The notes below the pieces were generated by a model that had not been told where the DNA came from, searched no databases, and saw only the letters and a list, made by a program, of their open reading frames with translations. Source: Cardiobacterium sp. Marseille-Q4385 (lineage in GTDB: Bacteria > Pseudomonadota > Gammaproteobacteria > Cardiobacteriales > Cardiobacteriaceae). From it: a stretch of 64,000 nt of DNA. Below are positions 32,847 to 41,383 of the stretch, in pieces (within the stretch, counting starts at the first letter, position 1; each line of letters begins with the position of its first letter). The DNA lies in contig NZ_OU745373.1 in assembly GCF_916618745.1 (NCBI RefSeq), positions 1,750,501 to 1,814,500 of the forward strand, given 5' to 3'. Both the position numbers and the translations under genes were made by a program.

Positions 32847-35309
32847 ATGCTGCTCGCATTCACCGCCCCCGAAGCGCTTGATGTCGCCCGTGTCGGCGGT
32901 AAAGGCTTTGGCCTTGCCCGCGCCACTCAGGCCGGACTGCCCGTACCTGACGGCGTCATCCTACCGACCGACACCTACCGCGCCTGGTTTGCGCCGCATC
33001 AGGCGCACATTGCCGCCCTGCTCGCCGAAAACGGCGACGCGCAGGCACAAAGCGCCGCCATCACCGCCTACCTTGCCACCCAACCCCTGCCGGACGTGCT
33101 CACCGCGCAACTCAACGTCCTGCAAATCGCCCATCCTGAACGCTATTTTGCGGTGCGCTCCTCCGGCAGCGCTGAAGACCTGCCCGGCGCCGCCTTTGCC
33201 GGCCTGCACGACACCCTGCTCAACGTGCATGGCGTGGATGCCCTTGCTGCCGCCGTCAAACAATGCTGGCTCAGCCTGTGGAATGCCGAAGTCCTGCCCT
33301 ACCGTGAGCGCCTCGGTGTGGCACATGAAAGCGCGGCAATGGCGGTTGTCATCCAGCAAATGGTCGATGTGGCGGCAGACGGTGCAGCAGGCGTTGCCTT
33401 CTCCATTGACCCCGTGCGCGGCGAAGTTGACACCGTCCTCATCAACGCCGCCTTCGGCCTCGGCGAAACCGTTGTTGCCGGCGAAGCACCGGTGGACGAA
33501 TACCGCGTGGATAAAAACGGCAGCGTCAGCGGCCAGAGCATTGCCGCCAAACCGCAGGCGCTAACCCGGGCCGGTACCATCGACCTGCCACCCGCACAGC
33601 AAACCCGACCCGCCATCAAACCCGCGCAGGCGGCGCAAATCGCCGCACTGGCGCGTCAGGCTGAAGCCCATTTTGGCTTCCCACAAGACATCGAATGGGC
33701 CTACGAAGGGAGCGCGCTCTACCTCCTGCAATCGCGCCCCATCACCCGCTTCGCGCCGAGCTGGACGCGGGACGAATCCGCCGAACGCTTCCCCAACCCC
33801 GTCACCCCGCTCACTTGGGGACTCTGCGAAGCGGGCTTCCACCAATCACTTAATTACTCCTTCGCGCTGATGGGGCTGCCGCCGCTGCATGACCCGTGGT
33901 TCAGCAAAAAAGACGGCTACATCTACGGCAACCAGAACGCCGTGCGCGTCTATGCCGGACGCCTGCCGCTGGCACCGCTGCGCAACACCGCCAGCCTCAA
34001 CACCTTCATCGAAAACGGCGGCCTTGCGCGCTACACCTGGATCAGCGAACTGCCGACCCGCTGGATGAACGACCTTGACCACTACCTGCTCGAACTTGGC
34101 CGCTATAACGCCATCGACTACACCGGCAAAACCCTCGCCGAAAGCTGGCGCATCCTGCAAGACATTAACGACCTCGGCACCGCCTACTTCCTGCCGAACA
34201 TCGCCATCTCGCTCACGCAAACCCTGCTCTACCGCGTCCTGCGTCACGTCCTTGACCTGCTTGACCCCGCCAGAGCCCAGGACACCTTCGACCGCCTCAT
34301 CAGCGTCGTTGAGACTAAAACCGGTGCCGTCAACCGCGCCATGTGGCAACTCTCACGCCGCCTGCGCGCCCACCCCGAACTCATCAATACGCGCTACCAC
34401 GACGCCGAAAGCCTGAACAACGCGCTTGACGCCTACCCCGACATACGCGATGACTTTGCCCACTTCCTCGCCCAGCACGGCCACCGCGAAGTCGATTTCG
34501 ACGCCTACCACCCCACCTGGCTGGAAACGCCGCAAACCGTCTTCACCCAAATCCAGATGATGGCAAGCCAGGACGACAGCGCCCGCGACGACCAATACTG
34601 GGACAAAAAAAGCGCCATGTACGCCAGCGAACGCGAACTGCTGGCGCGCGCGCCGGCCGGACTGCGCTTCTTCCTGCAAGAACTCATCCGCCTTGCGCGC
34701 ACCTACACCGCACTGGATGACATCGAACACTACCAGACTACCCGCCTCACCCTGCCATTCCGCCGTGCCGCCCGTGCCATCGGCGAGCACCTTGTCCAAC
34801 AAGGCGCGCTGGACGAGGCAATGGACATCTACTTCCTACCGCCTGCCGAGCTCGAACACGCCATAACAAGCGGTGATTACCACGACCTCCGCGCCACCGC
34901 TGTGCGTGAAAAAACCGCTTATCAGGACGCCTGCGCCCGCGCCCCGGTCTGGGAATACGGCACGGACAGCGCACCTGCGACAGATGGCGCGAACAGCTGG
35001 CAGGGACTGGGCGGCAGCCCCGGTAGCATCAGCGGTGAAGTCTTCATCATCACCGACCCGGCGCAATTCGCCGACTTCCCGCAGGGCGCCATCCTTGTCG
35101 CCCGTACCACCAATCCCGCCTGGACACCGCTTTTCTACCACGCCGCCGGCGTCATCACCGAAAGCGGCGGCCCACTCTCGCACGGTGCCGTGACCGCGCG
35201 CGAACTCGGCATCCCGGCGGTGATGGGCATCCGCGATGCCTGCCACCGCCTGACGAACGGCCAGCGGGTGAAAATCGATGGCAGCCTGGGACGGGTCATC
35301 ATCCTGTAA
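32847..35309 (+). CDS. PEP-utilising enzyme, PpsA/rifampicin-phosphotransferase-like
   Basis: An 820-residue, three-part protein. The N-terminal ATP-grasp PEP/pyruvate-binding domain (about 1-310) contains VGGKGFGLARATQAGLPVP and the RSSGSAEDLPGAAFAG loop. A helical middle region (about 320-700) follows. The C-terminal swivelling phosphohistidine domain has TNPAWTPLFYHAAGVI and ESGGPLSHGAVTARELGIPA, with the phosphorylated His near residue 779. The order (ATP-binding, variable middle, His domain at the end) is that of rifampicin phosphotransferase and its uncharacterised relatives. PEP synthase has its PEP-binding barrel after the His domain, which is missing here. The substrate is unknown. 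TATAAT at 32807-32812 may be its -10. Confidence 0.82.
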   Translation: MLLAFTAPEALDVARVGGKGFGLARATQAGLPVPDGVILPTDTYRAWFAPHQAHIAALLAENGDAQAQSAAITAYLATQPLPDVLTAQLNVLQIAHPERYFAVRSSGSAEDLPGAAFAGLHDTLLNVHGVDALAAAVKQCWLSLWNAEVLPYRERLGVAHESAAMAVVIQQMVDVAADGAAGVAFSIDPVRGEVDTVLINAAFGLGETVVAGEAPVDEYRVDKNGSVSGQSIAAKPQALTRAGTIDLPPAQQTRPAIKPAQAAQIAALARQAEAHFGFPQDIEWAYEGSALYLLQSRPITRFAPSWTRDESAERFPNPVTPLTWGLCEAGFHQSLNYSFALMGLPPLHDPWFSKKDGYIYGNQNAVRVYAGRLPLAPLRNTASLNTFIENGGLARYTWISELPTRWMNDLDHYLLELGRYNAIDYTGKTLAESWRILQDINDLGTAYFLPNIAISLTQTLLYRVLRHVLDLLDPARAQDTFDRLISVVETKTGAVNRAMWQLSRRLRAHPELINTRYHDAESLNNALDAYPDIRDDFAHFLAQHGHREVDFDAYHPTWLETPQTVFTQIQMMASQDDSARDDQYWDKKSAMYASERELLARAPAGLRFFLQELIRLARTYTALDDIEHYQTTRLTLPFRRAARAIGEHLVQQGALDEAMDIYFLPPAELEHAITSGDYHDLRATAVREKTAYQDACARAPVWEYGTDSAPATDGANSWQGLGGSPGSISGEVFIITDPAQFADFPQGAILVARTTNPAWTPLFYHAAGVITESGGPLSHGAVTARELGIPAVMGIRDACHRLTNGQRVKIDGSLGRVIIL

Positions 35310-35413
35310 AAACAGTGGCAATATTGACAATGCGGAATTGGATAAAAAAATCCTTTTCCGCAATATATTGATAAATTGCCTTTTTTACAGCCGATTATTC
35401 CAGATAAAACGGC

Positions 35414-35442
35414 TTTACAGCGTGAAAACCTCGCGCTATAGT
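35414..35442 (+). promoter_or_regulatory. Promoter of 6S RNA
   Basis: TTTACA at 35414-35419 and TATAGT at 35437-35442 with a 17-bp spacer, leading to a start at about 35449. Confidence 0.8.
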
Positions 35443-35448
35443 AGCCCG

Positions 35449-35640
35449 CAAAGCATAACTGCGAAGTTTGCGTTTCCTACAAACCCCTTGACCCTAATTA
35501 CATCTCGCCTTGGGGGTCAGACGCAACTGGGTGAGCAAGCTTGTTTTCAAGCAAGAAGCCCGAAAGTTTGTTAAGACCCCCACTTGAACCCTGCGGTTCA
35601 AGGGCATAAGGTTAAGCGGCTATCGCGGTTATGCTTTCTT
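35449..35640 (+). ncRNA. ssrS: 6S RNA
   Basis: A long hairpin RNA of about 187 nt. The closing stem GCATAACTGCGA (35453-35464) pairs with TCGCGGTTATGC (35623-35634) with one G-U. Near the 3' side CACTTGAACC ... GGTTCAAGGGC matches the strongly conserved end of gammaproteobacterial 6S RNA, and GGGTGAGCAAGC ... GCAAGAAGCC matches the region before it. A central bulge is flanked by CCCCTTGACCC and GGGGGTCAG. A T run follows the stem. 6S RNA binds the sigma-70 holoenzyme in stationary phase. In E. coli the next gene is the formyl-THF ligase gene ygfA; here it is not. Confidence 0.92.
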
Positions 35641-36007
35641 TTTTTCTGCAATTCCCTGCAATAGAATTGGCAACGAATCGGACAATACATTTTTTTGCCA
35701 ATGATCCTCTCCGGATTCCAATAAGTTTCCGCTATCTGCAAAGCGCTTCCCGCTATCAATAAAAACATTGCCAGCCTGCCGAAAATAAAAAGAGCGGCAT
35801 GGGGGCTTGCCATACCCTTTCCCCATTTCCCGCCACGCGGCACACCTCTTTTTCGTGATCAATTGCTGTCGTGCATTGCTGCAACCGTTTGAAAAAATTA
35901 TTTTTCTGACGAATTTTCCGTGTGGCTTTCCTGAAAGCCCCCTTATATGATATTCAGATTAAAAAGATTGGGTTTGCGCATTCACATCACTGAGGAGGTT
36001 CCTGCAT

Positions 36008-37339
36008 ATGAACAGGCAATTACAGCGGCTGGCCTGCGCGGTCGCCATCGGTATCGGCATTTTGAGCTCTGCCCCGGCACTGGCAGCGAGCAAAGAACAG
36101 CTGATTGGGCAGGCCGAATACTATTTGAGTGAATTTGAGAAAGAAGTGGCTCGCCAACGCGGCGGCGAAAAAGCGGTATGGCGCAGCAAGCAGGATGCAC
36201 TCAGCCGCGTGCAGGCGCTCAAAGAGCAATACCCTGACGATGCCAAAGTGGAAGAAATGTTCCAGCGCACCAAGGCCGCGCTGATGAAAAGCAAAGGGGA
36301 TTTCATCGAAATTACGCCGGAGATGACCGCCTACCTGCAAGCGGAGGACAAATTGCGACAGGAAATCGCGGCGCTGGGCAAAAAAACCTGGGATGACAAA
36401 CTTGCCGAATATCGCGACAAACTGCTGGAAAAACCCTTCCCCACGCCCGATTACAAGCAGGTCGGGCTCGAAGAGCTGACGGATAAATACGTCGTGCTGG
36501 ATGATATCCAGTATCCGCAAAAGCAGTTCTACGGCATCACCGGCGAATACGTGGCAACGGGCAAGCCCTCAACGGGCTACTACTTCGTCAATATCGATGG
36601 TCGGGACTGGCTGGGGCCCTATGAGGCCGTGAAGCGCTTCCGCCGCCAGGTCGATACTGGTTTGGATGAAGTAAAAAGCTGGTCGGTACTGGCGCGAATC
36701 AGCAACATCACCAGCGAGAACCCGGATCCAAGCGAGAAAAAAGTCGGCACCTTCCACTTCGGCTGGGTGGTCACGCCGGTGGCGCTGTACGTGCCTGGGC
36801 ACGTCATGGCTTACGCCACACCCGACGGCGACCATACCGGGGCCTTTGTCGGCGAAGACGAGGTGGCACGCATCAAAAACAGCCAATACAGCGTGAGCAG
36901 CGTGCCGGATAACGCTACGCCCGAACAGCTGATGAACATCTTTGTGACCGCCATCAAGGAGAAAAACTACGCCCTCTATCAGGCCTGCATCTATCCCGAA
37001 CGCTACAAAGAAGACATAGGCCAGGATGAACTGCGCTATCACTGGGATTTACACCAGGGGCGCTTCCACGGCGAATACGTCCACGTCACCATCGAACAGC
37101 CGGCGAAAATCAGCGTCGTCAAAGGGTTTGACGACAAGAACGATGCCGAAAACTTCTTCCTGGATGACAAGCAAAAGGCGGCGCTGAACCAGATCAGCGG
37201 TCCGAAAATCGAAGAAGCCGTGGTGGAGACCCGTGCCTGGAACCAATACGGCAAATCCGTCGGTTCACCGAAGCAGCACCGCCTGCGCCGCGAAAATGGC
37301 GGCCGTTGGTACATCTATGACTACGCCCCGCGTTTCTAA
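36008..37339 (+). CDS. Exported protein of unknown function, first of a pair
   Basis: A 443-residue protein. GAGGAGG lies at a good distance before the ATG, and the signal peptide ends ...APALA. A charged helical region follows (about 30-150), then a beta-rich middle (TGEYVATGKPSTGYYFVNIDG, HFGWVVTPVALYVPGH), then an NTF2-like segment (ATPEQLMNIFVTAIKEKNYA and a C-terminal WYIYDYAPRF). I recognise no family. The second exported gene starts 16 bases later. The 367-bp spacer upstream (35641-36007) is AT-richer than its surroundings and holds only a doubtful minus-strand ORF. Confidence 0.85.
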   Translation: MNRQLQRLACAVAIGIGILSSAPALAASKEQLIGQAEYYLSEFEKEVARQRGGEKAVWRSKQDALSRVQALKEQYPDDAKVEEMFQRTKAALMKSKGDFIEITPEMTAYLQAEDKLRQEIAALGKKTWDDKLAEYRDKLLEKPFPTPDYKQVGLEELTDKYVVLDDIQYPQKQFYGITGEYVATGKPSTGYYFVNIDGRDWLGPYEAVKRFRRQVDTGLDEVKSWSVLARISNITSENPDPSEKKVGTFHFGWVVTPVALYVPGHVMAYATPDGDHTGAFVGEDEVARIKNSQYSVSSVPDNATPEQLMNIFVTAIKEKNYALYQACIYPERYKEDIGQDELRYHWDLHQGRFHGEYVHVTIEQPAKISVVKGFDDKNDAENFFLDDKQKAALNQISGPKIEEAVVETRAWNQYGKSVGSPKQHRLRRENGGRWYIYDYAPRF

Positions 37340-37354
37340 ACCAAGGAGAGCAAC

Positions 37355-38506
37355 ATGAAATCACCCGTCCGCAACCCCCTGGTCGCCCTTACCCTTGCCC
37401 TGCTGGTTGCCCTGCCCGCCACCGCCCAAGACGAGCCTCTCGTGCCGCAATCCGAGGCAGAACAGCAGCTGCGGGATATGCGCCGCCAACAAAGAGCGCT
37501 GGATTTGGACGCTTGCAAACAAGCGCTTGCCTGGGAACTTGATGTCCGCAAGCCGCTGTTGAGCGACAATTGGACCGATGATCCCGTCGGCAGGCGGATG
37601 CGGGAATTCGTCAGTTACCTGTATGCGGACAGCCCTTTCCTTGAGGCGACAGAATTTAGCGGCGCCCCGGAAGGAGTCCGGCAATGCAAAGACATGCAGG
37701 CCTCGCTCCTTGCTTACAAAGCAGCCCTTCCCGCGCAAGAAATGACGGATCCGTTCTTTATCGCCTACACCAATAGCCTCGGCATCCGGCACAAAAAACT
37801 GCGGGATGCCGTGGAATGGTGCAACTCGACCGGCTTAGGCACCAGGTATATCAAGCAACTTGAGGGCTACAACAAAAAATACCTTGAATTCATGGCCATC
37901 ACCGAGCGGCTGGCGGCCCACCAACCCCTGCCGGGCGTCAAAGCGAAGAGCGAAAAATACCCATGGAATGTGGAGTTTATCGATGTGCTCAAACACACCG
38001 AGCTGCTCCCATACTTCACAGAAGAATTCAACAACCAGATGCTGGATTTGAATGACAAAATCGTCGCCATCGACGGGCTTATGAACCATCAGAAAGAGAT
38101 TATCGAAATTGTGCGGGAACGCTGGACAAAAACCAATGTCCGGCTGACAAACGTGGCGGAAATGATGGAGAAAAGGCGCGACTACGAATACATCGCCCCG
38201 CTGATAGCGGCAGACAAGCAGATCCTGCAACACTTCGAAGAGATGCTCAAAGAAGCCGAGGCCGTCCAGAAAGAATTTGAAGATACCGGCACACCGGCTG
38301 GCCGACTGCGCACGAGCGAAGGTTTGGCGCCTGATGCGCTGAAAGGCTTGGCGCGCGACTCCAGCAGGCCCCCCGTTTATAGCCGCCTGCTACTCCACAG
38401 CAGACACAGGCTGGAAGACGCCTGGAACAAAGCCGCTAAAAAACTGGATAGCGAACATGAGGGCGACCCGGATTGGCATCGCATGACCGTCAATTTCAAG
38501 CGATAA
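37355..38506 (+). CDS. Exported helical protein of unknown function, second of the pair
   Basis: A 383-residue protein with AAGGAG before the start and a signal peptide ending ...LPATA. The mature part is almost entirely helical and charged, with probable coiled-coil stretches (SEAEQQLRDMRRQQRALDLD; DKQILQHFEEMLKEAEAVQK). Cysteines at about 48, 111 and 153 could form a disulfide. No family recognised. It shares an operon with the preceding gene and is closed by a bidirectional terminator, so the two probably work together at the cell envelope. Confidence 0.85.
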   Translation: MKSPVRNPLVALTLALLVALPATAQDEPLVPQSEAEQQLRDMRRQQRALDLDACKQALAWELDVRKPLLSDNWTDDPVGRRMREFVSYLYADSPFLEATEFSGAPEGVRQCKDMQASLLAYKAALPAQEMTDPFFIAYTNSLGIRHKKLRDAVEWCNSTGLGTRYIKQLEGYNKKYLEFMAITERLAAHQPLPGVKAKSEKYPWNVEFIDVLKHTELLPYFTEEFNNQMLDLNDKIVAIDGLMNHQKEIIEIVRERWTKTNVRLTNVAEMMEKRRDYEYIAPLIAADKQILQHFEEMLKEAEAVQKEFEDTGTPAGRLRTSEGLAPDALKGLARDSSRPPVYSRLLLHSRHRLEDAWNKAAKKLDSEHEGDPDWHRMTVNFKR

Positions 38507-38550
38507 AGCGGACGGATGGCGGCTTGCCCGCCACATCGCTTCAAAAAAGA

Positions 38551-38576
38551 CGGGGCGGACTCTCCGGTCCGCCCCG
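38551..38576. terminator. Terminator after the exported protein pair
   Basis: A perfect 10-bp stem CGGGGCGGAC / GTCCGCCCCG with a 6-nt loop; a weak T run follows, and an A-rich stretch on the other side lets it work both ways. Confidence 0.8.
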
Positions 38577-38586
38577 TTTCTTATCG

Positions 38587-38648
38587 TTGACAAGTCGTAC
38601 GGCAAGATGACGCAGCGTCGTTACGATTTTTTAGATGTTTAACGCTAT
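38587..38648 (-). mobile_element. Half copy of the Correia-like element
   Basis: On the minus strand, bases 38643-38619 are identical over 25 nt to 15078-15102 of the complete element (GTTAAACATCTAAAAAATCG and on). A further 22 nt match with four differences, including CTTGCCGTAC. The distal half and right terminal repeat are missing. It lies between two convergent genes. Confidence 0.82.
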
Positions 38649-38662
38649 CAGCCGACCGCTGC

Positions 38663-39433
38663 TCAATCGCGATAAGCAAGATGGTACAAAGCGCCGACCA
38701 TGACCGCGCCGCCCAGGACATTGCCGAGATAGACGGAGACCATGTTCTCCGCGAACTGCGCCCAGGTGATGTCGCCGCCACCCCAAATTGCCGCCGGGAT
38801 GACAAACATATTGGCCACGACGTGCTGGAAACCGATGGCAACGAACACCATCACCGGGAACCAGCAGCCGAGAATTTTGCCGCTGAACGTGTCCGCGCCG
38901 TAGCACAGCCACAGCCCCATGCACACCAGCCAGTTGCAGCCGATACCCGATACCACCGCCTGACCGAAGCTGACGTCCGTTTTGCCGTGAGCGACGGCGA
39001 CGGTTTCCGCCAGCGCCGCGCCTTCAGTCAGGCCGACATAGTGGCCGAAAAACCAGGCGACGAAGAAGGCGCCCAGGACGTTGGTCGCGGTGACGATGAG
39101 CCAGTTGCGTGCCCACTGTCGCAGTTTGATGCGCTTTTGCAGCCAGGCGACGGGCAGCGCCATCATGTTGCCGGTGATGAGTTCGCCGCCGCCGAGGAGG
39201 ATGCAGACGAGGCCGACGGGGAAAACGGCAGCACCGAGCAATTTGCCGAGGCCGGCGAGTTCGTGCGGCATGGCGGCAACGATGCGGATATAGGCGAGAT
39301 AGCCCACGGAAATAAAGGCGCCGCCGAGAAAGCCGAGGACGGCAAGACGGTCACAGCGGTTTTCGGCTTTCGCTGTGCCCTTGTCGGCGCTGTACGCAAG
39401 GATTTGTTTGGGTTCGAGGCTGGCGCCGGCCAT
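38663..39433 (-). CDS. Formate/nitrite transporter family channel (FocA/NirC type)
   Basis: A 256-residue protein with six membrane segments. The start at 39433 (MAGASLEPKQ) has AAGGAG; upstream in-frame sequence is not typical of the family. Conserved blocks: LGFLGGAFISVGYLAYI, ILLGGGELITGNMM and GFQHVVANMFVIP with the central pore histidine. The pentameric channel moves small anions such as formate, nitrite or hydrosulfide. Given nirK in the same genome, nitrite is a reasonable but unproven substrate. Confidence 0.9.
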   Translation of the reverse strand: MAGASLEPKQILAYSADKGTAKAENRCDRLAVLGFLGGAFISVGYLAYIRIVAAMPHELAGLGKLLGAAVFPVGLVCILLGGGELITGNMMALPVAWLQKRIKLRQWARNWLIVTATNVLGAFFVAWFFGHYVGLTEGAALAETVAVAHGKTDVSFGQAVVSGIGCNWLVCMGLWLCYGADTFSGKILGCWFPVMVFVAIGFQHVVANMFVIPAAIWGGGDITWAQFAENMVSVYLGNVLGGAVMVGALYHLAYRD

Positions 39434-39575
39434 GAGAATCTCCTTTATCGGTTGAAAATGAATGAAAAAATGGTTTTCCATCTGGAAAGCGCCGCCTATT
39501 TTACAAGAGCGCCTGGCCGGGAAGCCGCAAGCGATAAAAAGATGGGGGAGCATCCCCTTTGTGCACGGCAGCTTT

Positions 39576-39630
39576 CGTCAAGCGGCGTCAATGCTGGGCT
39601 CGTCAAGCGGCGTCAATACTGGATCCGCCA
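39576..39630 (-). repeat. Two R25 copies, minus orientation
   Basis: AAGCGGC at 39580 and 39605, 25 bp apart, within CGTCAAGCGGCGTCAAT blocks. These are the reverse complement of the unit in the 4-kb array. The spacer 39434-39677 otherwise holds the ridA terminator and the promoter region of the channel gene. Confidence 0.85.
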
Positions 39631-39643
39631 CGATGCGGGCAGC

Positions 39644-39666
39644 AAAAAGGGCGGGAAAACCCGCCC
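39644..39666 (-). terminator. Terminator of ridA
   Basis: On the minus strand: GGGCGGG, loop TTTT, CCCGCCC and five T. Confidence 0.87.
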
Positions 39667-39677
39667 TGTCGTTGTCG

Positions 39678-40067
39678 TTATGGTCTGACCGCCATCACTT
39701 CAATTTCGACTCCCGCATCTTTCGGCAGGCGGGCGACTTCCACGCAGGAGCGCGCCGGGAAGGCGCCACCGCCAAATTCGGTGAAAAAGGCTTCATAGAC
39801 GCTGTTCACGTCGGCGAAGTGGTTGAGATCTTTCACGAAGACGGTGGTTTTCACGATGTTGCTCACCTGCAAACCGGCCTGCTCAATGATGGCTTTGATG
39901 TTATCCAGCGATTGGCGGGTTTGCGCCTTGATGTCGGCGGGCATTTCGCCGGTTGCCGGGTTGACGGGGATTTGTCCTGAGGTGATGACGAGGTTGCCCA
40001 AATCCATCGCTTGCACGTAGGGGCCGATAGCGGCGGGGGCTTTGTCGGTGTGAATGACTTTGTACAT
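39678..40067 (-). CDS. ridA: Enamine/imine deaminase RidA
   Basis: The 129-residue length is typical of the family. IGPYVQAMDLGNLVITSGQIP and ARSCVEVARLPKDAGVEIE (with the substrate-binding Arg) are the family signatures. It hydrolyses reactive 2-aminoacrylate and related imines formed by PLP enzymes in the cytosol. Single gene with its own terminator, downstream of the sco-tlpA-propeller operon. Confidence 0.94.
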   Translation of the reverse strand: MYKVIHTDKAPAAIGPYVQAMDLGNLVITSGQIPVNPATGEMPADIKAQTRQSLDNIKAIIEQAGLQVSNIVKTTVFVKDLNHFADVNSVYEAFFTEFGGGAFPARSCVEVARLPKDAGVEIEVMAVRP

Positions 40068-40172
40068 GAGTGAACTCCGAATGTTGGAAGGTAAGGCATG
40101 GCAGGGGAATTGCCGCGCGGCATGGTAGCACGCGTGAAATCAGGAGGCTTCGTCCGTCATTTTGTACGAAGT

Positions 40173-40200
40173 CAAAGCCCTTCCGTGCGGAAGGGCTTGA
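40173..40200 (-). terminator. Terminator of the sco-tlpA-propeller operon
   Basis: A perfect 10-bp stem AAGCCCTTCC / GGAAGGGCTT with a 4-nt loop and a short T run on the minus strand. Confidence 0.78.
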
Positions 40201-40216
40201 TGCGGTGGCGTCGCAA

Positions 40217-41383
40217 TCAGTAGCAGACGTTGTTGGTGCTGCCCATGCGGATGAAGATCGGCTGGGAAATGCCGCTGAGCGGGATGTCCGGCAGGGGTTG
40301 CATATGTTGCAGGTCGTATCTGCCAAGCAGCGGTTTGTATTGCCGCCCGTAGATGACGGTTTTGCTATCGCCGCTGATCCACATATCGAGCACGTCTTCG
40401 TCGTAGCCGAAATCGAGCTGGGTGCGTTGGCTGAGGTCGGCGAAGGGGTGGATGCTGAGGTGGCGGTCGCCGCCGACGACAAGGTAGCGGTCCAGCCAGC
40501 CGGTGCGGAAGACGCGTGGGCGGTAGCCGAGGTCGAGGCGCTGCGGTTCGTCACTCTTGTCAGGTTCGTAGATGAGCAGGCGCCCGCTGGTATCGCCGAA
40601 GATGACGTGGCGCATGCCGTTGTCGATAAAGGGCTCCAGCAGCGGTTCGTTTAGTTTGCGCGATTTGTACATCGGCCCGGTTTTGATGATTTTGCCGCTG
40701 TCGGCGAAGTAGATGATGCCTTCGTCGGCGTAGTAGGTGTTAAAGGCAATGAGGCGGTCTTCAAAGCTTGGCGCGCCACGCCCCAGGCCACGTGTTTCGC
40801 CGATGTCGATGGTTTGCCAGCCCGCCTCCGGGTTTAGGAAGCTGTATTGGTAAATCAGCGGGGTGTTTTCTTGCAGCACCCAAAAGGTCTGGCTATACAC
40901 GCTGAAGATGGTCGAGAAACGGGTGTAGAGGTTCTGGAAGGTTTTTTCCGGCAAGCTCACTTCGCCGCTGCGGTAATCGACCATGCCGACGCGGTCTTCG
41001 AAAACGACGGCGAGTTTGCTGCTTTCCGGCACGAAGATCATGCGCATGGCGCGGCTGGGGATGGGGATTTCCCGCATCTCGCGGTTTTCAAGGTCGTAGA
41101 GGACGATGGCGTAGCGACGGCGGTCGCTGACGGCAAGGTAGGGTTTGTCGGTGCTGGACGAGAGAACGCGGATGGCGACCGGCATACGGATTTTGTCGAT
41201 TTGCCGCCCTTCTTCGAGGTCAACAACAAGGATTTGCGCCACGCCTTCGTCGGCGGCGAAGACGTAGCGGGTCGGGTCATAGAGACTTTCCGGCGTGGCA
41301 GCGGGCGTTTCAGGCGCATCTTGCGCCCAGAGTGGGCGGGTAAGCAGCGCCGCACCGCCGAGGACGAGGTGACGGCGCTTCAT
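40217..41383 (-). CDS. Exported beta-propeller-like protein of unknown function
   Basis: A 388-residue protein. The start at 41383 overlaps the tlpA-like stop by ATGA. MKRRHLVLGGAALLTRPLWA is a signal peptide with twin arginines that could use Tat. The mature part shows repeating four-strand blades (ILVVDLEEGRQIDKIRMPVA, YAIVLYDLENREMREIPIP, LLIYEPDKSDEPQRLDLGYR), as in YVTN/cytochrome d1-type propellers, but I cannot place it in a named family. Third gene of an operon with Sco and a thioredoxin, which suggests an envelope copper or thiol-redox role. Confidence 0.8.
   Translation of the reverse strand: MKRRHLVLGGAALLTRPLWAQDAPETPAATPESLYDPTRYVFAADEGVAQILVVDLEEGRQIDKIRMPVAIRVLSSSTDKPYLAVSDRRRYAIVLYDLENREMREIPIPSRAMRMIFVPESSKLAVVFEDRVGMVDYRSGEVSLPEKTFQNLYTRFSTIFSVYSQTFWVLQENTPLIYQYSFLNPEAGWQTIDIGETRGLGRGAPSFEDRLIAFNTYYADEGIIYFADSGKIIKTGPMYKSRKLNEPLLEPFIDNGMRHVIFGDTSGRLLIYEPDKSDEPQRLDLGYRPRVFRTGWLDRYLVVGGDRHLSIHPFADLSQRTQLDFGYDEDVLDMWISGDSKTVIYGRQYKPLLGRYDLQHMQPLPDIPLSGISQPIFIRMGSTNNVCY

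Noticed and set aside
35598..35843. Minus-strand ORF of 81 codons with one hydrophobic stretch
   Set aside because: It overlaps the 3' end of 6S RNA, has no convincing ribosome site, and the hydrophobic stretch alone is weak support. It remains possible if transcripts are found.
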